Source: Advenella mimigardefordensis DPN7 (GTDB lineage: Bacteria; Pseudomonadota; Gammaproteobacteria; Burkholderiales; Burkholderiaceae_B). From it: DNA of 64,000 bases. Made by a program: the position numbers and the translations under genes. The notes beneath the pieces are model-generated. The model made no database searches. It saw only the letters and a program-made list of their open reading frames with translations, and had not been told where the DNA came from. The stretch spans positions 744,001 through 808,000 of the forward strand of contig NZ_CP003915.1 of the NCBI RefSeq assembly GCF_000521505.1. The letters run 5' to 3'. Positions 27,119-36,308 of this stretch are shown one piece after another (position 1 is the stretch's first letter; each line of letters begins with the position of its first letter).

Positions 27119-28039
27119 ATGGCATCCAACGAACCTAAACGGGTACTGGTTACCGGTGCATCCGGATTTACCGGTCAATATGTCACGACAGAACTAAAAA
27201 AAGCAGGGTACCGGGTTATAACGCTAGGCTCAAAACCGGCTGAGGGTAAAGACTGCTTTCAGGTGGATCTTCTTGACAGTGAGCAACTGACCGCCGTTGT
27301 TCAGCAGAGCAGGCCGGATCATGTCATCCATCTGGCCGCCATAGCGTTTGTTGCTCACGCCGATGCCAGGGCGTTTTACGATGTCAATTTGATCGGTACA
27401 CGATATCTGCTGCAAGCATTGAGCATGTCTGATCATCCGCTCACATCAGTCCTTTTGGTTAGCAGCGCGAATGTTTACGGAAATTCCTCCGCCGGTAGCC
27501 TGTCGGAACAGACTGCGCCTGATCCTGTGAACGATTATGCTGTCAGCAAACTTGCCATGGAGTATATGGCGCACACTTACCGGGCCAAATTACCCCTTAT
27601 CATTACCAGGCCGTTCAATTACACCGGTGTCGGTCAGGAGTCGCATTTTGTCATTCCGAAAATCGTTTCGCATTTTCGCGAACGGAAGTCTGAAATTGAA
27701 CTGGGCAATCTGCAGGTGTGGCGGGATTTCGGTGATGTACGCAAAGTAGCGCAAGCCTACCGGCAATTGATAGAAACGCCCGCTGCCGTCGGTCATACGA
27801 TTAATATCAGTACGGGCAAGGCGACGTCATTGGGAGAAATCATTGGCATTTGTGAACAGATCACCGGACATTCCCTTGATGTGAAAGTCAATCGCGCTTT
27901 TGTGCGGGAAAATGAAGTGCAGACGCTGACCGGCAATTCAGATCTTCTGCGGTCGCTTATTCCCGACTGGAGTCCGCTGGATATCAGGGATACCTTGAGC
28001 TGGATGCTGACCGGAGATGACGTCTCCTCACCTGCATAA
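27119..28039 (+). CDS. rmd: GDP-4-keto-6-deoxy-D-mannose reductase
   Basis: An extended SDR of 306 residues. RVLVTGASGFTGQYVTTEL near the N-terminus binds NAD(P)H, VSSANVYGNS near 118 carries the Ser, and the Tyr/Lys pair lies in DYAVSKLAMEYMAH near 140. After Gmd it would reduce the 4-keto sugar to GDP-D-rhamnose. I prefer Rmd over Fcl because the protein lacks Fcl's epimerase features, though a 4-keto reductase of another type cannot be excluded. The ATG at 27119 gives MASNEPKRVLVTG; a TTG at 27107 overlapping the gmd stop is an alternative. Confidence 0.87.
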   Translation: MASNEPKRVLVTGASGFTGQYVTTELKKAGYRVITLGSKPAEGKDCFQVDLLDSEQLTAVVQQSRPDHVIHLAAIAFVAHADARAFYDVNLIGTRYLLQALSMSDHPLTSVLLVSSANVYGNSSAGSLSEQTAPDPVNDYAVSKLAMEYMAHTYRAKLPLIITRPFNYTGVGQESHFVIPKIVSHFRERKSEIELGNLQVWRDFGDVRKVAQAYRQLIETPAAVGHTINISTGKATSLGEIIGICEQITGHSLDVKVNRAFVRENEVQTLTGNSDLLRSLIPDWSPLDIRDTLSWMLTGDDVSSPA

Positions 28040-28049
28040 TAGGATAGCC

Positions 28050-29183
28050 TTGAAAGTTCTGCATATCTTTAAAACGTACTACCCGGATACATATGGTGGT
28101 ATCGAAGAAGTCATTTATCAACTGGTCACGCATAGTGCCGACGTAGGTGTTCATGCCGAGGTTTTTACGCTCAGTAAAGAGGTGCCTCGCGCGATCCCGG
28201 AGGACTTTGACGGGCATCTGGTGCACCGGATAAAACGAAACTTTGAGTTCGCCTCAACGACGTTTTCATGGTCGGCTTTTAACTATTTTCGAAAACTGTC
28301 CAGAGAGTTTGATCTCATTCATTATCATTTCCCGTGGCCAGCCATGGATTTGTTGCATTTTTACGCAAATCACGGCAAGCCATCCGTTGTTACTTATCAA
28401 TCCGATATCATCAAACAGAAAATGTTGCTGCAACTTTATAAGCCGTTGCAACAGCGATTCCTCAGCAATGTGCAGGCAATTGTCGCGACGACGCCCAATT
28501 ACGTGAATAGCAGTCCTGTGCTTGGGCAATATTTAGAGAAAATAACCATTATTCCTAATGGCATTGAGCCGGTGCCACTCACCGATGCAATCAAAGAAAG
28601 AATAAAATACTGGGAAACAACGCTGTCCGGGCCGTTTTTTCTGTTCGTTGGCGCCTTGCGGTATTACAAGGGGCTGGATACGCTTCTGGAGGCGGCCACT
28701 AAAGTACCCTATCCTGTGATTATTGCCGGTGCCGGTTTTGAGGAGGCCAACCTGAAGCAGATCGCGCGTACCAAAGGGCTCACGAATGTGATGTTTGTTG
28801 GCGCGATTTCTGAAGAGGACAAGCATGCACTCTTATATCTGAGTTATGGCTTTGTTTTCCCTTCCTGTACACGCACCGAAGCCTACGGTATTGTATTAAT
28901 TGAGGCTTCAATGTATGGCAAGCCTATGATTACATGTGAGATCGGCACCGGAACGAGCTACATCAATCTGGATGGCGAAACCGGAATCGTGGTTCCGCCC
29001 CGGAATCCGGAGGCGCTTGCCGGGGCCATGGAAGCACTGTGGCAAAATCCGGCATTGGCGCAGCAATATGGACAAACGGCGAAGTTGCGGTACGAACGGC
29101 ATTTCACTGCAAATCAAATGATGCAAAGCTATGCTGAACTTTATCGAAAATGTCTGCAAAACGGCACAGCTCCTGGCCTGTAA
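28050..29183 (+). CDS. Glycosyltransferase family 4 (mannosyl- or rhamnosyltransferase-like)
   Basis: A GT-B enzyme of 377 residues starting at TTG (28050), which has AGGA nine to six bases upstream and gives the natural start LKVLHIFKTYYPDTYGGIEE. A longer frame from ATG 28017 overlaps rmd and has poor ribosome binding. IPNGIEPVPL near 170, VGALRYYKGLDTLLEA near 204, and the EX7E motif in TEAYGIVLIEASMYGKP near 283 are present. It would add a sugar, probably D-rhamnose or D-mannose, to the polysaccharide primer; the donor is inferred from its neighbours. Confidence 0.88.
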   Translation: MKVLHIFKTYYPDTYGGIEEVIYQLVTHSADVGVHAEVFTLSKEVPRAIPEDFDGHLVHRIKRNFEFASTTFSWSAFNYFRKLSREFDLIHYHFPWPAMDLLHFYANHGKPSVVTYQSDIIKQKMLLQLYKPLQQRFLSNVQAIVATTPNYVNSSPVLGQYLEKITIIPNGIEPVPLTDAIKERIKYWETTLSGPFFLFVGALRYYKGLDTLLEAATKVPYPVIIAGAGFEEANLKQIARTKGLTNVMFVGAISEEDKHALLYLSYGFVFPSCTRTEAYGIVLIEASMYGKPMITCEIGTGTSYINLDGETGIVVPPRNPEALAGAMEALWQNPALAQQYGQTAKLRYERHFTANQMMQSYAELYRKCLQNGTAPGL

Positions 29184-29208
29184 GCCGGCATAACAAGGAA
29201 CTTATATT

Positions 29209-30009
29209 GTGGTGTTTTCACAAATGATGAGTGCAGTGTGGCGTTACCGAAGTTTCATATTGGGAAGTGTGAAACGTGAGTTTCAGTCGAAATACAGAAA
29301 CTCGCTGCTGGGCGCTACCTGGATGGTGCTCAATCCATTGGCGATGATCATCGTGTATACGGTCATCTTTTCCCAGTTAATGAAGGCTCGCCTGCCGGGC
29401 GTAACGATGCCGTTTGCGTACAGCATTTATTTGTGCGCAGGCGTACTCACATGGGGATTATTTTCCGAGATTGTAAGTAAGGCGCAGAACGTTTTTGTCG
29501 ATAACGCAGGACTATTGAAAAAGCTGAGTTTTCCGCGATTGTGCCTTCCTGTCATTGTGATTGCCAACGGCCTGGTCAACTTTTCGATTGTGTTCGGGCT
29601 TTTCACTATATTCATTGTCTTTTCCGGGCATTTCCCGGGCGTCGTGTATCTTGGTATTTTTCCGCTTTTGGTGCTCCTGGTGCTGTTCGCCATTGGTCTG
29701 GGCATCACCATTGGCGTGCTGAATGTTTTCTTCCGTGATGTCGGGCAGTTTTTTGGTATTGTTCTTCAGTTCTGGTTCTGGCTCACCCCTATCGTGTATG
29801 TATCTAACGTGTTGCCTGAAAAGGTGCAGAACTATCTGAGATACAACCCAATGGTTCCCATTATTGAGTCATTCCAGACAATTTTTGTGCATGCGCAATG
29901 GCCCGATTGGGGAGGCTTGTGGCTGGTAACGCTTGAAACGGTTTTTTTATGTGTCATTGGACTGAGATTGTTTCGTAAACACGTTGGTGAAATGGTGGAT
30001 GAGCTGTAA
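29209..30009 (+). CDS. wzm: Polysaccharide ABC exporter, permease subunit
   Basis: A 266-residue ABC-2 type membrane protein with six predicted membrane segments. It starts at GTG with AAGGAA eight bases upstream. VKREFQSKYRNSLLGATWMVLNPLAM near residue 25 is the conserved N-terminal region of O-antigen and teichoic acid exporters, and FWFWLTPIVYV and YLRYNPMVPIIESFQ mark the second half. With Wzt it would export the finished, undecaprenyl-linked polysaccharide to the periplasm. The stop overlaps wzt by one base. Confidence 0.93.
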   Translation: MVFSQMMSAVWRYRSFILGSVKREFQSKYRNSLLGATWMVLNPLAMIIVYTVIFSQLMKARLPGVTMPFAYSIYLCAGVLTWGLFSEIVSKAQNVFVDNAGLLKKLSFPRLCLPVIVIANGLVNFSIVFGLFTIFIVFSGHFPGVVYLGIFPLLVLLVLFAIGLGITIGVLNVFFRDVGQFFGIVLQFWFWLTPIVYVSNVLPEKVQNYLRYNPMVPIIESFQTIFVHAQWPDWGGLWLVTLETVFLCVIGLRLFRKHVGEMVDEL

Positions 30010-31229
30010 TGGGCACAATAACCGTAAAAAATCTGGGTAAGGCATACAAGCAGTATAAAACGCACTGGTCCCGACTGGCTGACTGGATCCTGCCAGGAAA
30101 GCGCCAATATTTTGATCTGAAGTGGATTTTGCAGGATGTCAATTTTTCGGTGCAGGCCGGAGAGGCTGTGGGCATCATCGGTATAAACGGTGCGGGAAAG
30201 AGCACTTTGTTAAAGATGATTACCGGCACAACGCTACCGACGACAGGGACGATAGATATCTCCGGGCGCATTGCGGCGCTGCTGGAGCTGGGCATTGGAT
30301 TTCATTCAGATTTTACCGGACGGCAGAACGTTTATATGGCAGGGCAGTTGATGGGATACTCGGTTGATGAGATTGCCCAGTTAATGCCGGAGATCGAAGC
30401 GTTTGCAGAAATCGGAACCTATATTGATATGCCGGTACGAGTGTATAGCAGCGGTATGCAGATGCGGCTGGCATTCAGCGTGGCCACGGCCAAGCGCCCC
30501 GAGGTGCTGATCATTGATGAAGCCCTTTCGGTTGGTGACGCATACTTCCAGCATAAAAGTTTTGACCGGATTCGTGAATTTAACAGTCAGGGGACTACGC
30601 TGCTGATTGTCAGTCATGACAAGAGCGCTATTCAAAGTATTTGTGACAGAGCCATTTTGCTGAATGCCGGAAAGGTTGCCATGGAGGGTGCACCTGAAGC
30701 GGTGATGGATTACTACAATGCCCTATTGTCTGACAAGGAAAAACAAACCGTCACTCAGGAAAGAAATAGTGAGGGGAAAATCCAGACGATTTCGGGCAGT
30801 CGTGAGGTAACGATTGCCAACGTTGAGTTATTGAATCAGGAGGGAGTGAGCAGCGAGATAGTGAACGTTGGTCAGGCTGTCCGATTGCGAATTCGTCTTC
30901 AGACGCACAGTGAAATACCCGAATTGGTGGTTGGCTATATGATCAAAGACCGTCTGGGTCAGGTTATCTTTGGCACCAATTCTTATCATTTGAAGCGTAT
31001 TCTACACAAGCTTCCGGCAAATCAGGCCCTGGAGTATGTTTACGACTTTACGGCAAATCTGGGTGAGGGAACTTACTCTATTTCGATTTCGGTTCATTCT
31101 TCCGATACCCATATCGCGAAGAATTATGAATGGCGCGATCTGGCGCTGGTGTTTAACGTTGTAAACAGCGATAAGGAATCCTTTATCGGAACCTCCTGGT
31201 TACCTCCGACACTGGAGATAAAGCAATGA
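30009..31229 (+). CDS. wzt: Polysaccharide ABC exporter, ATPase with C-terminal cap-recognition domain
   Basis: A 406-residue Wzt. The ATPase half has Walker A GINGAGKSTL (about 58-67), the signature YSSGMQMRL near 147, Walker B VLIIDEAL near 166 and the switch His near 200 (IVSHD). Residues 255-400 form an extra beta-sandwich (Wzt_C), with ELVVGYMIKDRLGQVIFGTNSY, which in E. coli O8/O9a recognises the capped non-reducing end. Its presence implies that chains are terminally modified before export. The methyltransferase next door, overlapping by ATGA, is the likely capping enzyme. Confidence 0.93.
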   Translation: MGTITVKNLGKAYKQYKTHWSRLADWILPGKRQYFDLKWILQDVNFSVQAGEAVGIIGINGAGKSTLLKMITGTTLPTTGTIDISGRIAALLELGIGFHSDFTGRQNVYMAGQLMGYSVDEIAQLMPEIEAFAEIGTYIDMPVRVYSSGMQMRLAFSVATAKRPEVLIIDEALSVGDAYFQHKSFDRIREFNSQGTTLLIVSHDKSAIQSICDRAILLNAGKVAMEGAPEAVMDYYNALLSDKEKQTVTQERNSEGKIQTISGSREVTIANVELLNQEGVSSEIVNVGQAVRLRIRLQTHSEIPELVVGYMIKDRLGQVIFGTNSYHLKRILHKLPANQALEYVYDFTANLGEGTYSISISVHSSDTHIAKNYEWRDLALVFNVVNSDKESFIGTSWLPPTLEIKQ

Positions 31230-32554
31230 CTGATCAGTTTTATGCGCAGTTCGAAGCCTCGTTTCGTGGGACGCGAGAGCAAATCAAGAACCGGCTCAGA
31301 GTCTATTTGCCATTTGTCTTGCCATTGCGTGACATTCATGAACCGTGTTCTGCGCTGGATTTGGGTTGTGGACGGGGAGAGTGGCTGGAATTGCTCAGTG
31401 AATTTCAAATTGATGCTCAGGGTGTCGATTTGGATGCGGGTATGCTCGACTACTGCCGCGCACGTCATCTGTCTGTCGTTCAGGAGGATCTGATCGGGTA
31501 TTTAAAGCGACAACCTGATCAGCACTTTTCGGTTATCACCGCCTTTCATGTTGTTGAACATATTCATTTCGACGACTTACGGACACTTGTTGCCGAAGCG
31601 CTTCGGGCGCTGAAGCCAGGCGGGTTGCTGGTGATGGAAACCCCGAACCCTGAAAATGTCTATGTGGGCACCACCACCTTTTACATGGATCCCACTCACC
31701 GAACGCCCATCCCACCCGATTTGCTTGCATTCACTGCGAAATATGAGGGGTTCAGCAGGGTCAAGCTGTTGCGACTGCAGGAAGATCCGGCAATGGTTGC
31801 TAAAGAGGAACTGGTGCTGCTGGATGTATTCAAGGGGGTGAGTCCCGATTATTCCATCGTTGCGCAGAAATCTGCGAGCGAGTCGGAGATGCAGCAAACA
31901 GCCAACGCATTTTCTGCTGAATATGGCATCGGACTGGATGAGATCATCAACCGGCACGATGCACAACATGCATTGCGTCAGAGCCAGGTCGATCAGCGTT
32001 TTGCTTCCATGCAGCAAGACATTTCGTCGTCCACCGCCGCTGTTGATGAAATAAGCGAATCACTTCCTGAGCAACTGGATGCCTTACAGCGTCAGCTCAA
32101 TGCGCTGAAAGCGCAAATGGATAGCAGTATGACGCAGCTGCAACAGTCCATTCAGGATATACACAGCAGTACTTCATGGCGCATAACCAAACCACTCAGA
32201 TGGGCAGGTCATCAGGGACTGCTCCTCAGAGAGCGTGGCATCAAAAGGCGCCTCATTGACTTCTGCAAAAAAGTCGGGAAGCCAACCGCTGGAGCGGCAA
32301 TGGTCTGGTTCGCTCGTCATCCGGTTATGAAGCAGCGGCTTATCGATCTGCTTAAGGCTATCGGGCTTTACGCAACGCTCAAGTCACTGGCCTTCCGGTT
32401 GATGGCCGCAGATGGCAGGCAGACAACCCATTCTATGACCGTGCCTGAAAATATATACAATGCGTCGACGTATCTGACACCCCGTGGCAGAGAGATTTAT
32501 CGTTTACTGGATGAGAAAATCACAACCCGTTCAGACGACGAGAAGGTGAAATAA
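31226..32554 (+). CDS. SAM-dependent methyltransferase with coiled coil, probable chain terminator
   Basis: A 442-residue protein. Residues 1-205 are a class I methyltransferase: motif I ALDLGCGRGEWLEL near 42-55, acidic loop GVDLDAG near 70, HVVEHIHFDDL near 112, and LKPGGLLVMETPNPEN near 130. Residues about 225-312 are rich in heptad Leu, Gln, Ser (VDEISESLPEQLDALQRQLN) and look like a coiled coil, followed by STSWRITKPLRW, a motif often seen after coiled coils in O-antigen enzymes, and a basic C-terminal region. It resembles the methyltransferase half of WbdD without the kinase. It probably caps chains and could set their length. Confidence 0.82.
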   Translation: MTDQFYAQFEASFRGTREQIKNRLRVYLPFVLPLRDIHEPCSALDLGCGRGEWLELLSEFQIDAQGVDLDAGMLDYCRARHLSVVQEDLIGYLKRQPDQHFSVITAFHVVEHIHFDDLRTLVAEALRALKPGGLLVMETPNPENVYVGTTTFYMDPTHRTPIPPDLLAFTAKYEGFSRVKLLRLQEDPAMVAKEELVLLDVFKGVSPDYSIVAQKSASESEMQQTANAFSAEYGIGLDEIINRHDAQHALRQSQVDQRFASMQQDISSSTAAVDEISESLPEQLDALQRQLNALKAQMDSSMTQLQQSIQDIHSSTSWRITKPLRWAGHQGLLLRERGIKRRLIDFCKKVGKPTAGAAMVWFARHPVMKQRLIDLLKAIGLYATLKSLAFRLMAADGRQTTHSMTVPENIYNASTYLTPRGREIYRLLDEKITTRSDDEKVK

Positions 32555-32555
32555 T

Positions 32556-35500
32556 ATGCGCATAGTTATTGATATGCAGGGATTGCAAACGCTCAGTCGC
32601 CTGCGTGGTATCGGAAGATACACGCTGGCGTTTACCCGTGCCCTGATTCGGAATGCACAGGATGATGAAGTCTGGCTGTTGCTGAACAAGGGTCTGGTTG
32701 ATCCTGCAGAGCCTGTATATGACGAATTTGCCGATTTGTTACCGCCGGAGCGCCTGATCGAGTTTCGGGCGCCTGCTGATATTACCTGGGAGCCACCGCA
32801 GTCCGTCTGGAATCGGAATGCAGCGGAGCTTGCACGGGAGGCATTTTTGAGGCAGCTGATGCCGGATGTCGTGCTCAATACCAGTCTTTTCGAAGGAGCA
32901 ACAGTTAGTGATGCAGTGACTTCAGTGGGCAAGTTGCCCGGACACCTGAGAACGGCGGTCGTATTTTATGATTTGATCCCGTTTCTTGATCAAAAAAAAT
33001 ATCTGGGTGCCGACTGGGTCAAAGAATGGTATTTCGACAAACTTGAGAGTGTCAAACGCGCAGACCTGCTGCTTGCCATTTCTGATTCCTCCCGACAGGA
33101 AGCCATTGATCATCTGCACGTTGAGCAGGATCACATCGTTAATATTTCGTCTGCCTGCAGCGATATTTTCAAAAAACAAATCTATACGGATGAAGAGCGC
33201 CGGCAATTTAACGACAAGCTTGGCATTTCCGATTCTTTCGTTCTCTACAACGGTGCGTTTGACAGCCGGAAAAATATCGAAAATCTGATCGCCGCATACG
33301 CGCGTATGCCCGGCGAACTGAGAGATCGCTATCAACTGGTTCTTTCGGGAGGTTGTGAACCAACCTATCAGCAGGTCTTATCTGCTTTGGCGGAACGATT
33401 GAATGTCTCCGGTCGGGTCGTTATGACCGGCAGGGTCACGGACGACGAACTCGTGTATCTGTTTAATTGCTGCGAGTTGACGGTCAGCCCATCACTGCAT
33501 GAGGGCTTTGGACTGCCTGCGCTCGAAGCGATGGCCTGTGGAGCACCATCTATCGGCTCGAACGTGACCAGCATTCCGGAAGTGATCGGTCTGCAGGATG
33601 CCCTGTTCGACCCTTTGGACCCGGACTCCATTGCCGACAAAATGGTCAAAATCCTGACTGATCAGCATTTCAGGCAGTTATTGACAGACCACCATGCGGT
33701 TCAGGTGAAAAAGTTTTCCTGGGATCAGGTTGCGCAGACAGCACTCCAGGCCTTGCGAAAAATGGCACCTGGTGACTCAGCCATCCGTAAGAACTGGAAT
33801 GCGTATATGGCGGAGATTCGCTCCATCCGGACTGAGCTGATAGATAAACTGTCTGATACTGACAGCAAAACATCTCAGCCTACCGAGCACGACCTGCGGG
33901 TGCTTGCAGCGTGCATTGCTGAAAATGAGGCTACCGCGGAGCGAATCAATGCAGCACAGGTATTGCCCGAGAAGCTGACCTGGCGTCTGGGCGGTCCATT
34001 CGATAGCAGCTATAGTCTTGCTATTGTCAATCGCCATCTTGCATTGGCATTAGGCAGACAAGGACATCACGTTGCACTTCATTCCACAGAAGGGCCTGGG
34101 GACTTTCCTGCCAATAAGGCATTCCTTGATGCCAATCCTGAATTGGCGCGAATGCATGCGTACAACGAGGAAGCGGACGACGATAAAATCAATGTCAGCA
34201 GCCGTAACCTTTATCCTCCGCGTGTCAATGACATGCAGGGGCGTTTGAACCTGCTGCACTTATACGCATGGGAAGAGTCCGGATATCCGGTGGACTGGAT
34301 TGAGGACTTCAACAGCTATTTACAGGGCATGGTCGTTGTATCCACGCACGTAAAGAAAATATTGATCGATCATGGCTTGCACGTTCCGGTAGTGGTATCG
34401 GGTAACGGCACGGATCATTGGGCCTCTCTTGAGGCGGCTCCGCGGTTTGCCGTCAAGGGCAAGGGGTTCAGGTTTCTGCATGTCTCGTCATGTTTTCCTC
34501 GCAAAGGTGTAGAAGAGCTGTTATCTGCCTATGGCCAGGCGTTTACACGTCATGATGACGTGACGCTGATCATCAAGACGTTTCCGAATCCTCACAATCT
34601 GGTGCATGAGTGGCTCGCTACAGAAAGGCAAAATCGGCCTGATTACCCGGACGTGAGCATCCTGGAACAGGATATTACTGAAGCCGAACTCAAGAGCCTG
34701 TATACGCAGTGTCATGCATTGGTCGCGCCAAGTCGTGCAGAAGGCTTCGGATTGCCAATGGCCGAAGCCATGCTATCGGGCTTGCCAGTGATCACGACCG
34801 GCTGGAGTGGTCAGACCGATTTTTGTAATGACGATACCGCGTGGCTGGTCGATTTTGATTTTGAACGCGCGCAAAGTCATCTGGAACTGTTCGATTCTGT
34901 CTGGGCACGACCACGGGTCGACGATCTGGCACGACAAATGAAAGTCGTATTTGACATGCCGGAAGCGGACAGATCGAAAAAGGTGAGTGCTGGCAAGACG
35001 CTATTGCAGGAACGCTATAAATGGTCGGATGTCGCTGCGATGCACGTCAAGGCTGCCAGATCATGGGCAGGCCGTACGGAAACAGAGACGCCACGCATTG
35101 GCTGGATGTCAACCTGGAATACGCGATGTGGCATCGCGACCTATTCGGCTCATCTTATTGAACAGATGCCTGAAGTCTTCACCGTGTTTGCTGCTCATAC
35201 GAACGAGTTGATCGGCTCTGATGCTGCCAATATCAAGCGAAGCTGGATGAATGACGACAGTGAAGACCTGAAGAAACTGGAAAGTGAGATTCTGGAAAGT
35301 GGCATTCAAACACTGGTCATTCAATTTAATTTCGGCTTTTTTCATTTTGAGCATCTGAATCGTTTCATCAGCAATCTGACGGACGCGGGGGTGCAGGTTG
35401 TGATAACGCTTCATTCCACGCAAAATCCGCCAGGAAAAGCGGATAAAGATCTAAGGCTTTTGCTGGATGCGTTGAAACGATGTGTCCGCATCCTGGTGCA

Positions 35501-36248
35501 TGCGCCGGGTGACTTGAATCGGCTCAAGGCGCTGGGTCTGATCGATAATGTGACGTTGTTTCCGCATGGCGTTAAAGGCGGCTATGCCCTTGCGCGTGCA
35601 CAGACAACTAATCAGGTCAATAAGCCTTTTATTATCTCGAGTTATGGGTTCTTTTTGCCGCATAAAGGGCTGATCGAACTTATCAAAGCCACGGCACAAC
35701 TGATCCGTCAGGGAAGAAACGTCAGGCTGAAAATGATCAATGCCGAATATCCTGTCGCCGACTCTACGAATTTGATTGCGCAGGCGCAGCAAGTGGCAAG
35801 AAAGCTTGGTATTGAAGACGCTGTTGTTTTCAATACCGCATTCCTGCCGGACGAAGTCAGCCTGAATGAACTATCTGAATCAGATCTGATTGTGTATCCC
35901 TATCAGGAAACGGGCGAGTCTGCCAGCGGCGCAGTCCGGTATGGCCTGGCTATTGGTGTGCCGGTAGCGGTGACTCCTCTTTCTATTTTCGATGATGTCG
36001 GACAGGCGGTTTTCAGGCTCCCTGGTACACAGATTCAGGATATTGCTAACGGTATTTCTGCACTGATGGACCAGATTCAGGAGAATGCCGCACCTGTCAA
36101 AAAGGTACAGGAGGAAGCTGATCGCTGGCGGAGGGAGCATAGTTATGATCGTCTGTCGCAGCGTCTTTTCAATATGATCAAGGCACTTCAGAATGATGCA
36201 CGGACCGGCTCCGATGACATGCCGACTGCGCGCCCTGCCGATGAGTAA
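32556..36248 (+). CDS. Three-domain glycosyltransferase (WbdA-like polymerase)
   Basis: A 1230-residue protein with three GT4-type modules in a row. Module 1 (about 1-420) begins MRIVIDMQGLQTLSRLRGIG and has EGFGLPALE near 316. Module 2 (about 480-830) contains EGFGLPMAE near 728 and ends with a WSDVA linker. Module 3 (about 845-1215) begins IGWMSTWNTRCGIATYSAHL and carries only ESASGAVRY near 1118, so the second Glu of EX7E is missing. In E. coli O8 and O9, multi-domain WbdA polymerises mannan, and here it would polymerise D-rhamnose. Acceptor and linkage are inferred. Confidence 0.85.
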   Translation: MRIVIDMQGLQTLSRLRGIGRYTLAFTRALIRNAQDDEVWLLLNKGLVDPAEPVYDEFADLLPPERLIEFRAPADITWEPPQSVWNRNAAELAREAFLRQLMPDVVLNTSLFEGATVSDAVTSVGKLPGHLRTAVVFYDLIPFLDQKKYLGADWVKEWYFDKLESVKRADLLLAISDSSRQEAIDHLHVEQDHIVNISSACSDIFKKQIYTDEERRQFNDKLGISDSFVLYNGAFDSRKNIENLIAAYARMPGELRDRYQLVLSGGCEPTYQQVLSALAERLNVSGRVVMTGRVTDDELVYLFNCCELTVSPSLHEGFGLPALEAMACGAPSIGSNVTSIPEVIGLQDALFDPLDPDSIADKMVKILTDQHFRQLLTDHHAVQVKKFSWDQVAQTALQALRKMAPGDSAIRKNWNAYMAEIRSIRTELIDKLSDTDSKTSQPTEHDLRVLAACIAENEATAERINAAQVLPEKLTWRLGGPFDSSYSLAIVNRHLALALGRQGHHVALHSTEGPGDFPANKAFLDANPELARMHAYNEEADDDKINVSSRNLYPPRVNDMQGRLNLLHLYAWEESGYPVDWIEDFNSYLQGMVVVSTHVKKILIDHGLHVPVVVSGNGTDHWASLEAAPRFAVKGKGFRFLHVSSCFPRKGVEELLSAYGQAFTRHDDVTLIIKTFPNPHNLVHEWLATERQNRPDYPDVSILEQDITEAELKSLYTQCHALVAPSRAEGFGLPMAEAMLSGLPVITTGWSGQTDFCNDDTAWLVDFDFERAQSHLELFDSVWARPRVDDLARQMKVVFDMPEADRSKKVSAGKTLLQERYKWSDVAAMHVKAARSWAGRTETETPRIGWMSTWNTRCGIATYSAHLIEQMPEVFTVFAAHTNELIGSDAANIKRSWMNDDSEDLKKLESEILESGIQTLVIQFNFGFFHFEHLNRFISNLTDAGVQVVITLHSTQNPPGKADKDLRLLLDALKRCVRILVHAPGDLNRLKALGLIDNVTLFPHGVKGGYALARAQTTNQVNKPFIISSYGFFLPHKGLIELIKATAQLIRQGRNVRLKMINAEYPVADSTNLIAQAQQVARKLGIEDAVVFNTAFLPDEVSLNELSESDLIVYPYQETGESASGAVRYGLAIGVPVAVTPLSIFDDVGQAVFRLPGTQIQDIANGISALMDQIQENAAPVKKVQEEADRWRREHSYDRLSQRLFNMIKALQNDARTGSDDMPTARPADE

Positions 36249-36308
36249 TGATCATGTCGCAACGCGCAGCCCACTTGTCAAGTTGATGATTATTTCTGGA
36301 GTACAGCC

